This document shows positions 33,773 to 44,210 of a DNA stretch of 64,000 bases, piece after piece (position 1 is the stretch's first letter; every line of letters starts with the position of its first letter). Both the position numbers and the translations under genes were made by a program. The notes beneath the pieces are model-generated. The model worked only from the letters and a program-made list of their open reading frames with translations, searched no databases and had not been told where the DNA came from. Source of the DNA: Prinsepia uniflora (lineage: Eukaryota; Streptophyta; Magnoliopsida; Rosales; Rosaceae); NCBI GenBank assembly GCA_032719365.1, contig CM064862.1:5420001-5484000 (forward strand). Direction: 5' to 3'.

Positions 33773-34764
33773 GCAATAATTAAGATGCATTTGGAATTTA
33801 AGCAATTGGGTTTTGCTGGAAGCTCTTGAATTGGAATGGGTTTGGCTGTAAAGAGCTTGAAGGTGAGAAAAATGAAGTATTTACAGAATTTATAAGCATA
33901 TATGTAATTTGAATGTATGTATACGAGGCTCTATGTGTTTGGAGTTAATGAGTTTACAATTTATTTTTGCTTTCATAGTTTATGATGTCAAAGATCGAAT
34001 TTTTGGTCGAAAAGGTATGGAAATATTATGTATCTGAAGTAGATTCTAGTTTCAAAATAGCACATAAACTTGTCACACACTATATGTATATAATCTATAT
34101 ATATATATGTCTCGTTCTTGCTTGGTCCAATCGAACAAATAGCAAATAAATGATCAGCATTTTTTGGCATAGAGATAATAAACAAGAGAGTGAGTTCAAT
34201 CAAACAAAAACCATATAACAAAGTTAGCGAAAATAGTCAACAAAATCTATGTGAGAGAGAGAGATATATTTGAACCCTAAAAATGGAGAGAGATTGAATG
34301 CGGTAGAGCCCTCGTCGAGTTGAGTCTGAACGAAAAGCGAGACACAGGAGACAATTGGGAAATGGTAGATTTTCAGGGCTTGTGTATGGTAACCAGGTGG
34401 ATCGGGTTTGACCAAAAAATATTATGAAAAAAAGGGGCCCAAGCCCAAGTACTATACCGCAACTACTTGGATTTTGGACTAAGGAATGATCTTTTCGTAC
34501 TCCCATTTTTTGCGGTCTTCTTGTAACTAGGAACTTAGTGTAGGGATGACTAATAGTCGTACGAAGTTCAACAATAGACTTAAAATTTATATTGAATTTA
34601 TAGTAAAGTTGAGTTAAAAATATCTTCAGCTAGCTCATATTCCTCCACAACAATTTGTACTCTCGACAATAACCTGTAGGGTGAAAGGTAATAAGAGGAA
34701 GAAACTTACTATTTTTTGTTGGTCGTGAGAGTTTAGAGTAACTAACATAGTTACATAAGTGAAG
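33773..34764 (+). repeat. Inverted repeat arm, right (992 bp)
   Basis: Inverse copy of 23783-24762. It begins one base after DR1 and ends exactly where the partial exon-1 copy begins at 34764. So it looks inserted between two duplicated promoter pieces. Its minus strand holds a leader-like, CT-rich stretch with short non-conserved frames. Confidence 0.75.
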
Positions 34765-34898
34765 AACCTCCTCCCCCATTCGATCTCGAACTGACACGAG
34801 GCATTTTTGTGATGGAATACGAAAGACGCCGCCGTTACTGTAATAACGTCCACAGGTGTTTAAGAGTTTAGGGAAACTGATGAGGGCTCTTTATTTAT
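34764..34898 (-). pseudogene. Partial copy of exon 1 and promoter of the 153-aa gene
   Basis: 34804-34764 repeats the first 41 nt of the coding exon (MPR, Val for Ala, SSRSNGGGG) and 34805-34898 repeats its upstream region, with a few substitutions. The copy is cut inside the Gly-rich stretch by the inverted-repeat arm. Homology ends at 34898, exactly where the other copy is interrupted by the Helitron-like end at 29774. This copy therefore may show the uninterrupted promoter. Confidence 0.75.
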
Positions 34899-35030
34899 GT
34901 ATATAAAGTCAATTCTTTAAAATGGTTAAATATTTTATAATCACTAAAATATCCTTCTTTAATAAACTCTTCAAATAAAAAGTTGATTTAAAAAATGAGG
35001 GTATTATGGTAAAAAAATTAAAACCTTTTA
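34861..35030. repeat. Direct repeat DR2 (about 170 bp)
   Basis: Second copy of DR1. It includes the presumed native upstream sequence of the 153-aa gene followed by TATATAAAGTCAATTC and AT-rich DNA. Confidence 0.8.
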
Positions 35031-35301
35031 TAAACCCACAAATATCCTTCCTTAAGAATATTTGTTAAACAGTACCAAATTTATTTTTAAAGGTCACAAT
35101 AGTAAAACCTATCTTACAGTTATTATAACTGCATTAGTGAATCAAAACACGATTAATTTCTTTCTATCAAATCTCCGCCGATCAAAAACCATCTGATAGT
35201 TAAAAAAACAAGGCAGAGAGAAACATTTTTGTGAATAAAGGGCCTTTATTGACAGGACCTGTCCCAACGGGACTTCGATAACCGTGCCCGGTCCTACTCC
35301 C

Positions 35302-35352
35302 GTCTGACAAGTCAACTGAAGTCCCGAAAATACCCTTCAGCACCTGTCAGAC
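35302..35352 (-). other. LTR 3'-end stem-loop with inserted inner hairpin
   Basis: Outer arms GTCTGACA and TGTCAGAC (35302-35309 with 35345-35352) are kept while the loop has grown to 35 bases and forms a second stem CTGAAG / CTTCAG (35316-35321 with 35335-35340). Confidence 0.65.
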
Positions 35353-37625
35353 AAGGGATAACTGCACTGATTTCCGCTCATGCCTCTGCCTCTCGATCAG
35401 CCCAGAACGTCGTGACACGGCCTGGAGGGTCATCAAAAAAGAAAAGGTGTGAGTGGACAAAAATAATATCATTTAAAATACGTTTGAAATACATCATTTA
35501 CCCTCCAGTTTATCAAACCATGCATGCATAGGGAAAAACATATGAATAACAATCACCGGCTTTCTAGCCAAATCATTTAATAAGTCAAATTCCGGCTCTC
35601 AGGCCAAAACACATGAAAATATAATCACCTGGCCACACAGACCAGAACTCGTACTCAATACCAGTACGTAATCACACTCAATATCAAATCACACTATGCA
35701 CAAGGTCACAATCAATGCAAACAACCACACAGTCACATCCGCACTACGCGTAGCCCAATCTCGGGAACTGCACTCAGGCACCCTCCGAGTCATATCCATC
35801 ATGTCCGGGGACTGCAAACGCAACATCTAGACATATCACATACCCGGGAACTGCACTCACGCAACATCCGAGTCACGTCTAGGAACTGCACTCGCACCAT
35901 CCAGTACATGATCCACTATCCAGTATCCACAATCACAAACACAATCCATACCACAACACATATCAATCATATCCATGACCTCAAATCAAGTCATAAACAT
36001 TCCTGACAGGGTTTCAAGCTCAAATACCAATTATACGTAAATCCATAAAATCACATTAAAAACATTAAAATAATCCAGAAATCATCATAGGCTCACCAAT
36101 GAAGTCAAAACATCATTTTCAAACCTTTTTGACTCCGGGCCTAGCCCAAAATACCATTTGCACATTTCCACGAAAAACGTGCCCGAAAGACCGATTAAAA
36201 TATTCATTAAATCACACATAATCATGCCACATCATCAGGGCATCATTGCAAGTCAATTCATGTAATCAATCATGTAAAACATTTAACTATGCATGCATCA
36301 TGGTTTATAAAACAAACGTCCACTCACACACCGTCCAAACTGCTCACTTTCCGAGCTGCACGCGTTTCCGTACTTTCCGACACTTGCCAGGAATCTCAAA
36401 TCCTGTCCAAAGTCATTACGCAGGGTTACTAACAACTCAATTTACATCATATTAATTCCCCATACTTTTTCGGGATTTAAATATTAATTTAAAATATAAC
36501 ATAAACTGTCGGACCCTCGAAACATTATCGAGACGGTGTCCGATTGACTCGAAACCAACTCTAATAGGTCCGTATCATCGAGAACATAAAAAAGTATGTT
36601 GGACTCATAGCCAAATTCCCAGCCACGCGCCCTCACGCGCCGCCGCAAGCGGCTGCGCGTGAAAGCCACGCGCCGTGAACAGTGCAGCTATAGTTCGTCT
36701 CTCTCGCCCGTTTCCCTGTGAAACGGGCTGTGAACCCGCGATCAGACCCGGTGCAATCTCCCTCGATTTGACCCCAATTTCGTTCATTTCTTCACTCATG
36801 TTCATCTATTCTCTGTCTATTTCGGATCTGTGACCTCAATTGGATGAAACAATTCTTCAAACCCCTCGACTCAACATAAAAACCCGACGGGTCCTAACTC
36901 GGGTTATACCCAAATTCAACCAGGTTCATTCAATTAATCATACAGGAAGCATCCTAGGTCCATTTTAAACATAACTGTGAAATCAATTTCAAGGCTTCTT
37001 ACCTCCAAGTAATCGAACCCAAGCATCCAATTTCAAAGAAATCGCAGAGTCTGTTCTTCGTCAATTCACCATCAATTTTCGTTCCATTTGATGTGGTTCG
37101 CTTCGTTTAGCTCCCAGAAGATATTTGCACGTCAATTTCGATCAAAACCACCTAAGAATTCAAATTCGAGATTTATGCTTGTAGGTGATTTTTTGGGTTT
37201 TCTTGATATGGTTCTCAGTTGATCTCAATTCAATGTATTCAATATCCCTCTCGGTTTTTCACTTAATTGTTCACTCAATTTCTTCTAGTCTCCTTGTGTT
37301 ACTGCAAATCGATCAAAGGGATGGGTTTTGGGGTTCTCTGTTTTTGTTAAGTCTAAGTTAATTATACAAATGTTCATTAAAAGTTTAGTTCATAGTTTAA
37401 CAAATATCTATAACCAGCTGCCACTAATCCTAATTAGCCAGTGACACATGTCATTGGAAGGTGCACCTGAGTCATTTCCCTGGCTGATTCAGCCAATTGC
37501 ACCGTTTAATTTATTTCTCTGCCTAAAATTACCATTTTACCCTTTAAGCCATAAATGACCATTTTGCCCCTGAACTTCCCAGACCCGTAACTTTTTCATC
37601 CGAGCTTCGTTTGACGCATGCCAAT

Positions 37626-37800
37626 TGTAACAACCCGTCCCGAGAGCCGGGATTAGTCGACTAATCTTTGGGATATGTTGTTTAATTACTCCTGCGTCTG
37701 ACTGGGTTTGAGTGAGTTTTACTTGGGTGTTGTGTCGAGGAGTCAGACGGGAGCGGGATTGACCTCGGGTTTCGGGGTGAAACCGGGGTGGGTCCTGACA
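37626..37800 (+). mobile_element. 175-bp miniature LTR
   Basis: It has complete family ends (TGTAACAACCCGTCCC ... GGGTGGGTCCTGACA) and the terminal stem-loop, but almost nothing between. The flanks are CCAAT on the left and CCGTC on the right, so no clean target duplication is visible. It may be a small non-autonomous element or a solo LTR with a large internal deletion. Confidence 0.6.
37696..37748 (+). other. LTR 3'-end stem-loop in mini-LTR, covaried
   Basis: Arms GTCTGACT (37696-37703) and AGTCAGAC (37741-37748). Relative to GTCTGACA / TGTCAGAC the innermost pair changed from A-T to T-A. Confidence 0.65.
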
Positions 37801-37974
37801 CCGTCTGTCTACGGATTCAGCGTCCCGAGACCTATCCAACGGTCTTCCCGGAAAGTCCAAACAAGGTCCCAAACAAAAAGTCAACTTTCAGCCCTTACCA
37901 CTAGGGGCAAAATCATCATTTTCCTCAAATTTTCCAAATTTTTGTTTTTCGAATTTCCGGGTCGTTACATTTAT

Positions 37975-38180
37975 CCTCGTCTCGCTGCTGCAGGTGAATT
38001 CAATGCCAGCGAAATCGCGAGAACGACGATAAGAGAGGGAGAGATGGAGTGATGATGTCACGAAGAGTGGGATGCCTACGCTAGGTTTTCGCCGTTCTTA
38101 ACCCTAACACTCGAATCCTTCAAAACTGGTACGAGTCTCAGTTTGGGGTGGCTGTAAGGGTTTTAGTATCTCGGCCCATT
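37975..38180 (-). promoter_or_regulatory. Housekeeping-type promoter, minus strand
   Basis: The minus strand has ATGGGCC (38173-38179; site II-like, TCP-bound in plants), AAAACCCTTACA (38154-38165) and TTAGGGTT (38100-38107, telo-box type), followed by a CT-rich leader (CATCTCTCCCTCTC near 38040). This combination is typical of plant genes for translation and other housekeeping roles. The presumed leader is cut by the solo LTR at 37969 and no downstream exon is identified. Confidence 0.4.
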
Positions 38181-38549
38181 TTAACTTACAATATTGTAAA
38201 AGCAAACTGCACTTTTTTTTTAATCCAAGCAAATTGCAATATTGGGAAAAAAGATGAAAAAATACGATAAACTTTGTTTAAAAATTGAAAGCAATGAATA
38301 TATTTAAAATTGGACAAAAAATGAAAAAGAAAAAAAAACCCAAACAAACTTCGTTGAAAAGTGGAAAAAAATGGATAAAAAAAGGACAAAAAAAAAAAAG
38401 AGTTGTAGGCTAGGGGGGTCCTACCTCCAGACGAGTTTGTAACTCGGGTTTTCCGATCCGATGGCATGACCCGACTCAATTTTCTTCGTTACTTTCGATT
38501 TTCACGATTTAATAGTACAAATTCATCGTTTTGATCCCAAGAAAGGATC
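38181..38549. other. Low-complexity A/T tracts
   Basis: Poly-A/T runs and unique sequence between the promoter-like region and the truncated LARD at 38550. Nothing recognised. Confidence 0.4.
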
Positions 38550-38803
38550 TGTGGGAATATCGCGGGAACGAGATGGATTTGTGATGACCCTAGTGCGATT
38601 GTCCTGATGAACTAAAAGTTGGTTGAGTTGATTCACAGGGAAAGATGTGGTGACAGTTTGGGCACTGTCAGGATATTTTGGATTGGCAGGTGCTGGACAC
38701 CGGGTAGGAGACCCAGGTGCGAGAACAGTTGGATTTTTCCCCGCTGGTTACAGAGGTACGAGATGTGGAATTTCGGGACGAAATTCTTTTAAGGAGGGTA
38801 GAT
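38550..38803 (+). mobile_element. 5'-truncated LARD internal end
   Basis: 254 bp equal in length and nearly identical to 1133-1386, ending in ATTTCGGGACGAAATTCTTT and AAGGAGGG. The left end joins unrelated DNA abruptly, so the 5' LTR and most of the internal region were lost. Confidence 0.8.
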
Positions 38804-39701
38804 TGTAACGACCCGTCCCGGAAGTAGGGATTAGGTTAGTAATTAATGACGGCTTAGCGAAGTTTATCGGTGCTTAGTTGGATACTTTTGGACAGTCGGT
38901 GCAGAATGACGATTTTGCCCCTAGAATGGGCAAAATGTTGATTTTTAGATCGGGCGGTGAATTAGGCATTGACCTATGACCGTGACGTAGTTCGGGACGT
39001 CACGAGTCCGTAGACAGGTGGAACGCCCGATTCTGACATCTGAGCAGGAAGTTATGATGTTCGGAAAGTTGAGGGCATTTTCGTAATTTGGTTAAAAAGA
39101 GGGAAATTGTTGACTTTTTGTTTGACCCTTAGTTTTCATGCAAACCGATGATCGTTAGATAGATCTCGACGTCTTGAGTACAACGACAGGCGGCATGTGT
39201 CAATTGGAGTTCGAACGATGAAGTTATGGATTTAGGAACGTGAAGGGCAGAATGGTAATTTGTACAACAAGGGTAAAATGGTCATTGTGATTCCTTGGGA
39301 TTTGTGCCCAGTTAGTGGTTGACAAGTGGTTGTTCTGGGGAATTCTAACCACAGAGAAGTGGACATCTGTCCTTCTCTGGATGATGGTAGAACCTTGCAC
39401 CTTTCAGTTTAAACGGGCGTTTGTGTGTGCATGGGTTAAGAAAACAAGAGAAAACAGAGACAGGGAGGAGCTTGGAGCCTTAACCCCTCAAACATTGATC
39501 AGATGAAGATGGAGTGTGAAGGAAAGATGGAGGAGAGGGTGTGTTGAAGTGACTGGTGGCCACAGTGAGGCCACGGCGGAGCCCACGGCAGCGAAAGGAA
39601 GAGCAAAGCCGTAAATCCCCTGTTTTTCCTTTATTTGGGCAACCGTGTTATTCTTGAGTTTTGCCCAATTCAGTCACTGAGATGTGTTGCTGGAGGTCTG
39701 G

Positions 39702-42700
39702 TGTAACGACCCGTCCCGAGAATCAGGATTTAATATTATTTAATTATGATTTAGAATGACTAATCTGGGATTAGTTGAGTGAAGTCGGACGAAATGTGCA
39801 AAATGACCGTTTTGCCCCTATGCGTGGGTAAAACATTGAATTTTCGATCGGGCAGTCAAATGGACTTTAACCAATGACTGTGACGTAGTTCGGGACGTCA
39901 CGAGTTCATAGACAGGTGGCACATTCAATTCCGACGTCCGAGGAAAAAGTTATGACGTTCGGAAGTTCAAGGGCATTTTCGTAATTTGGACGAAAAGGGG
40001 GAAATGTTGACCTTGTGACCGGGAGGTCCGATAGCCGAGGGCCAAGGACCGTTAGGAAGGTCTCGATGCCCTGAGTCCGTAGACAGGCGTCACACGTCGA
40101 TCGGAGTCCGAATGACCAAGTTACGGGTCTGGATGCGTGAGGGGCATTTTGGTAATTTTCTACACAAGGGCAAAATTGTAATTTCACAGGGGTACTGTTT
40201 GAACAGGGACAGCCGTGTATGGGGAGCATGATCAGTGCACGGGGGTGGATTGTTTATATGGCAAATTGATGGGCTGAAGAGTTGTTTAATTGATGAGGGA
40301 ATTGTTTAATCATGTATGAGTGTGTTGAGTGGGATGCAGGAGAATATGGGCAGTGCATTCCCTGCTGTTGTGTTTCTGAAACGGGAAAAAAAGCAGAGTG
40401 CTTCCCACGCGTGATCAGCCTTTCCAGGGCCCAACTGAGTTTAATTGTGAACAGGAAAGTGTTTAAGGTGCTGAGAGAAGGATTCTGAGATTGAGAAAGG
40501 AAGAAAATGAGTGGAAATGGTGAGGGAGAGTTCAGAAAAACCCGAAACTGGTCTTTGATAAATTCAAATTCAAAATTCAGTTGTAGGCCAGCCCATGCCT
40601 AATTAAGGTTCGAATAAGCTTTCTGGAACCTTGATTAGTCGATCCAAATCAAATGTGGCAAGTTTCGAAGCTCCTGGAGCCATGGACGGACGTGGTGGAT
40701 GGCAGGAAAAAATGAGCTTGGAGTCATGGTGTTTGAGGTGATTTCTTGTGGAATTAATTGCAAAATCATCTTTAGGGTGAGTATACAAAGCTTCCTAACT
40801 AATCAATTGAAAGAAAACGGTGCCTGTGTGATGAATTGGAACTTTGAACTCGAATGAGACTTGTGTTCAATTAAGGTGGTTGTAGGCTGTCTCGACTTGA
40901 ATGAATGACACAGACATCTAATTCAATGTGTTGCGAGTCTATCTGGGTGATCAATTGAAGGAATTAAGTGTTTGATCGCAGGGATTGAATCGGGTCAAGT
41001 CACGGGTTGCAGACCCGTTTACCAGTGGAAACGGGTGAAGACGATGACTGTAGCAATCACTGTAGCAAACGCGTGGCTTTCACGCGCAGCCACTCACGGC
41101 GGCTCATGACGGCGCGTGGGCACGAATCTCGAGGTGAGGTCAACATGACTTTTGTCTTTTGCAATGTAATGAACATTTTAGCGTTGGTTTCGTGTCAATC
41201 GGACCCCGTTCCGACATTGTTCGGGATGTCCGAAAGTTTTAAGTCAAGTTTATAAATAGTTAAAAATTCGGAAAAATTATAGGACTTGAATAGGAGGTTA
41301 ATGAAGAGGTTGGTAACCCTCTAATGTGATATGAACAGGTTTGGGAGTCCCGGTGTTAGTGACGGGGCCCCGGAAGGCCGATGGCGCACGTATTGAGGCG
41401 CATGGTTAAACGGTCTGTGAGTGGACTTTGGTTTTATAAATTCTATGCATGCATAACTGTTTTATATGGATTATGATTGTGATTGTATGATGTTGATTTG
41501 GATATTGGTGAATTATACGGTTTCACGCATTTCGAGGCGATCTACGTGCTTGCTCGTAAATAGAGGTTTTTTCCGGTTTTACACGGATTTTTCATACTTA
41601 TAACTTTGAATATGATTTCATGAAATGGTTTTGAAATTGGAAAGAGAAACTCGGGCATGAGGCCCAATTTTTTTGGAATACCTCGGACTTGGAGTCCAAT
41701 TGAGTACGTAATCGGGCCAGGGGGCCAATTGCTTTATGAAATCGGGCCAGGGGCCCAGTTATTTACGAAATCGGGCTGAGACCCATTTGAGTTATATTAT
41801 CGGGCCAGGGGCCCAATTGATTTATGAATTTGGGTCGTGGGCCCAGTGATTTACAGAATCTGGCATGAGGCCCAGTTGGGTATAAATGTGATTTCGGGTC
41901 GGGAACCCTAAAATGGAATTGTGATGTTTTATGGAGATTTTGGACAGGGCCCATTGAGATGCTGTGAAACTATTTAATAAAACTGTTTTCCATATACCAT
42001 CTTGATACGAGAATATGTGAAGGTCTCCTCCAGGTGTCTGGGACACTGGGGAAATCACGGTGCAATGTCTGCGAGGGGTCATTGTGCGGAGCTACCGGAC
42101 CGTATAGTGACTCAGGAGCAGAATTGCTATGTTTGGGCATCTGGGACGTCGAGCGTCTAGACGCTAGGCATCTGGGATGCTGTAACCGGACTGGGTTCGG
42201 GGATTGGACTCGGGATTGAGACCCCGGGTAGCACGCGTAGCTTATGGTTATACCGTGAAATATGTCGTCTGGGACGTCAGGCGTCTGGGACGCTAGGCAT
42301 CTGGGATGCCGGTTATGATAATGTGGTAAATATGAGCTATTGGATCTATGAAATGGTTTTTTGGTTGGATTTATGGTTTACGGTTTTGGGCTAAGGCCCT
42401 AATGCCTTGTTGAGCAAATGTTTTGGTTACTGGTTTTCATGGCATGCAAACGTTTTTATTGGAGGGCATAAATGTCTTATGAAATGTGTTAATAAACTTA
42501 TTTATTTTCGTCCACTCACAACTTTTGTTTTTAATGCCCTTCAGGTTGATTCCGGATGCGACTACAGCAGAGACTGGGACATCGCACACCTCCTCCATCG
42601 ATCCTTGCGCACTCTGGAAGCCCGTTTGGGCAGTGGCATCAGGTTATCCCTTGTCTGACACTTCGTGTCAGATAGGAGCATGACACATTCCATGGTAATC

Positions 42701-42727
42701 CCCGGGGGATTGGGATGGGTCGTGTCA
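39702..42727 (+). mobile_element. Solo LTR (3026 bp), TSD TCTGG
   Basis: Starts TGTAACGACCCGTCCCG, ends GGGATGGGTCGTGTCA, with TCTGG at 39697-39701 and 42728-42732. The same LTR subfamily as the young LARD at 54618 (similar end GGGTCGTGTCA, same module order). Modules: TGACGT pair 39881-39900; GTGAGTGGAC 41417-41426; GGGCCAGGGGCCC array about 41710-41880; GCGTCTGGGACGC-type palindromes about 42140-42310; GTCCACTCAC 42510-42519; stem-loop 42653-42673. Confidence 0.93.
42653..42673 (+). other. LTR 3'-end stem-loop
   Basis: GTCTGACAC, loop TTC, GTGTCAGAT. The outermost pair is G with T, a wobble in RNA. Confidence 0.6.
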
Positions 42728-44210
42728 TCTGGTGAATCGATTGAGGTTGGTCACGAAGCCTGCCGTGGTCAGGGGACGTTAAGCCGTGAGAGGTAATGTT
42801 CAAATTCAAAAATGGTAAGTTGTTACTTATTGATTGTCGATCGATTTGGTTACTTGACTGTTGATTTGGAAGTTCAAGTGAACTCCTAGGACATGAACCC
42901 ATAGCCAATGGTGGCCGGAGAAGCTAGAACAGAGAAGGGAAAGTTCGATCGTGTTGCAAGAATTGGTGAGTAATAAATAGACCCCAAGTCTTTGTTTTGT
43001 TCGTGCAATTGTGTAGGAAAGACTTGGATGAACCTACTAGGATAAATAGGGACTAAAAATGGTTGAAACGGTGAAGATTTAGACGGAAATCGAGTACGCC
43101 GGTCCGAACCGGTCTGTCCCAAGGTAGGGGACGACACTGTAGCAGCGCGTGAGGCCCACGCGCAGCCCCTTTGGGTGGCGCGTGGCTCAATTTTCGAGGA
43201 TGGTTTCAACACAACTTTTAAAGTATTCGATGTAACGAACATTTTGACGTTGGTTTCGAGTCAATCGGACATCGTCTCGATATGTTTCGGGCTGTCCGAA
43301 GGTTTTAGGTCTCGGTTAAAAATAGTTAAAAATACGGGAAAATTATGGGGCATAAGTATGACCATTGTGAAGTAGTTGGTGACCTTAGTATGAGTTTTGG
43401 ATAGGTTCGAGAAAGCCGAGGATAGCGAAATGGCCGGGAACGGCGTAAGTGCGCGCGTATCTAGGCAACGTCGGAATGGTGTGTGAGTGGACTTTGTTTT
43501 CTAACTCTTAATGCATACATATATGTTTTTATATATTTTCTATACGTGATTCTCGGATTTGATTTATGATCTTGATGGTTTACGGTTTTGCACGTTTTTC
43601 GAGGAAATTACAGAATTTCACGTTCTACGAGATTTCGATGGGCATTGTAATTTGAACCTGGTTTTAATGATTTGATATTGGGGTTTGAAATACGTTTTGA
43701 TTTCAATGAAATTAAAGGGGTTTTGGAAAATGACTTCGGGCTTAGAGGCCCAGTTCAGATAAGTCGTTTTAAGAAACGTGATTTCGGGTTTTTGAATCAA
43801 AATTCGGGATGACAATTCGGGATTCGATTCGGGACTTGAAGTGGATTCCGGGGTTGGGTTCGGAATGGTTATTCCGGATACCGGCTTACGGGATGATGGT
43901 TGCGGACTCGAATCTGGAAAGGAGATGGATATGAGTTCTGGGTTTGGATTCGGGATCCTGATGAGATTGCGGATTCGGATTCGGATTCGAAAATGGAAAG
44001 TGGTTTTCAAATAGTTTTGGATTGGATTTGCTGGATCTGCTTATTGGGTTTAAAGACCCGGATATGATTATGAAGGGGGCGGGCCCGGATTGAGTTTAAA
44101 GACTCGGGAGTTTAAAGACTCGGATATTATGATTTTCCCTCGTAGGCCTGTTGAGTTTAAAGACTCGGATTATATTGAGGCCTGGATTGAGTTTAAAGAC
44201 TCGGGAGTTT

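Larger units (their letters stand above)
35250..37969 (-). mobile_element. Solo LTR (2720 bp), TSD TTTAT
   Basis: Reverse LTR: TGTAACGACCCGGAAA at 37969, GGTCCTGTCA at 35250. TTTAT is on both sides (35245-35249 and 37970-37974), with no internal region. It contains GTCCACTCAC at 36318-36327 with its inverse at 35449-35458, the conserved AACGAAC-type block, the GC-rich inverted repeat near 36620-36680, and a terminal stem-loop with an extra hairpin at 35302-35352. A 175-bp mini-LTR is inserted at 37626-37800. It splits a host sequence that would otherwise read continuously from 35249 to 37975. Confidence 0.9.
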
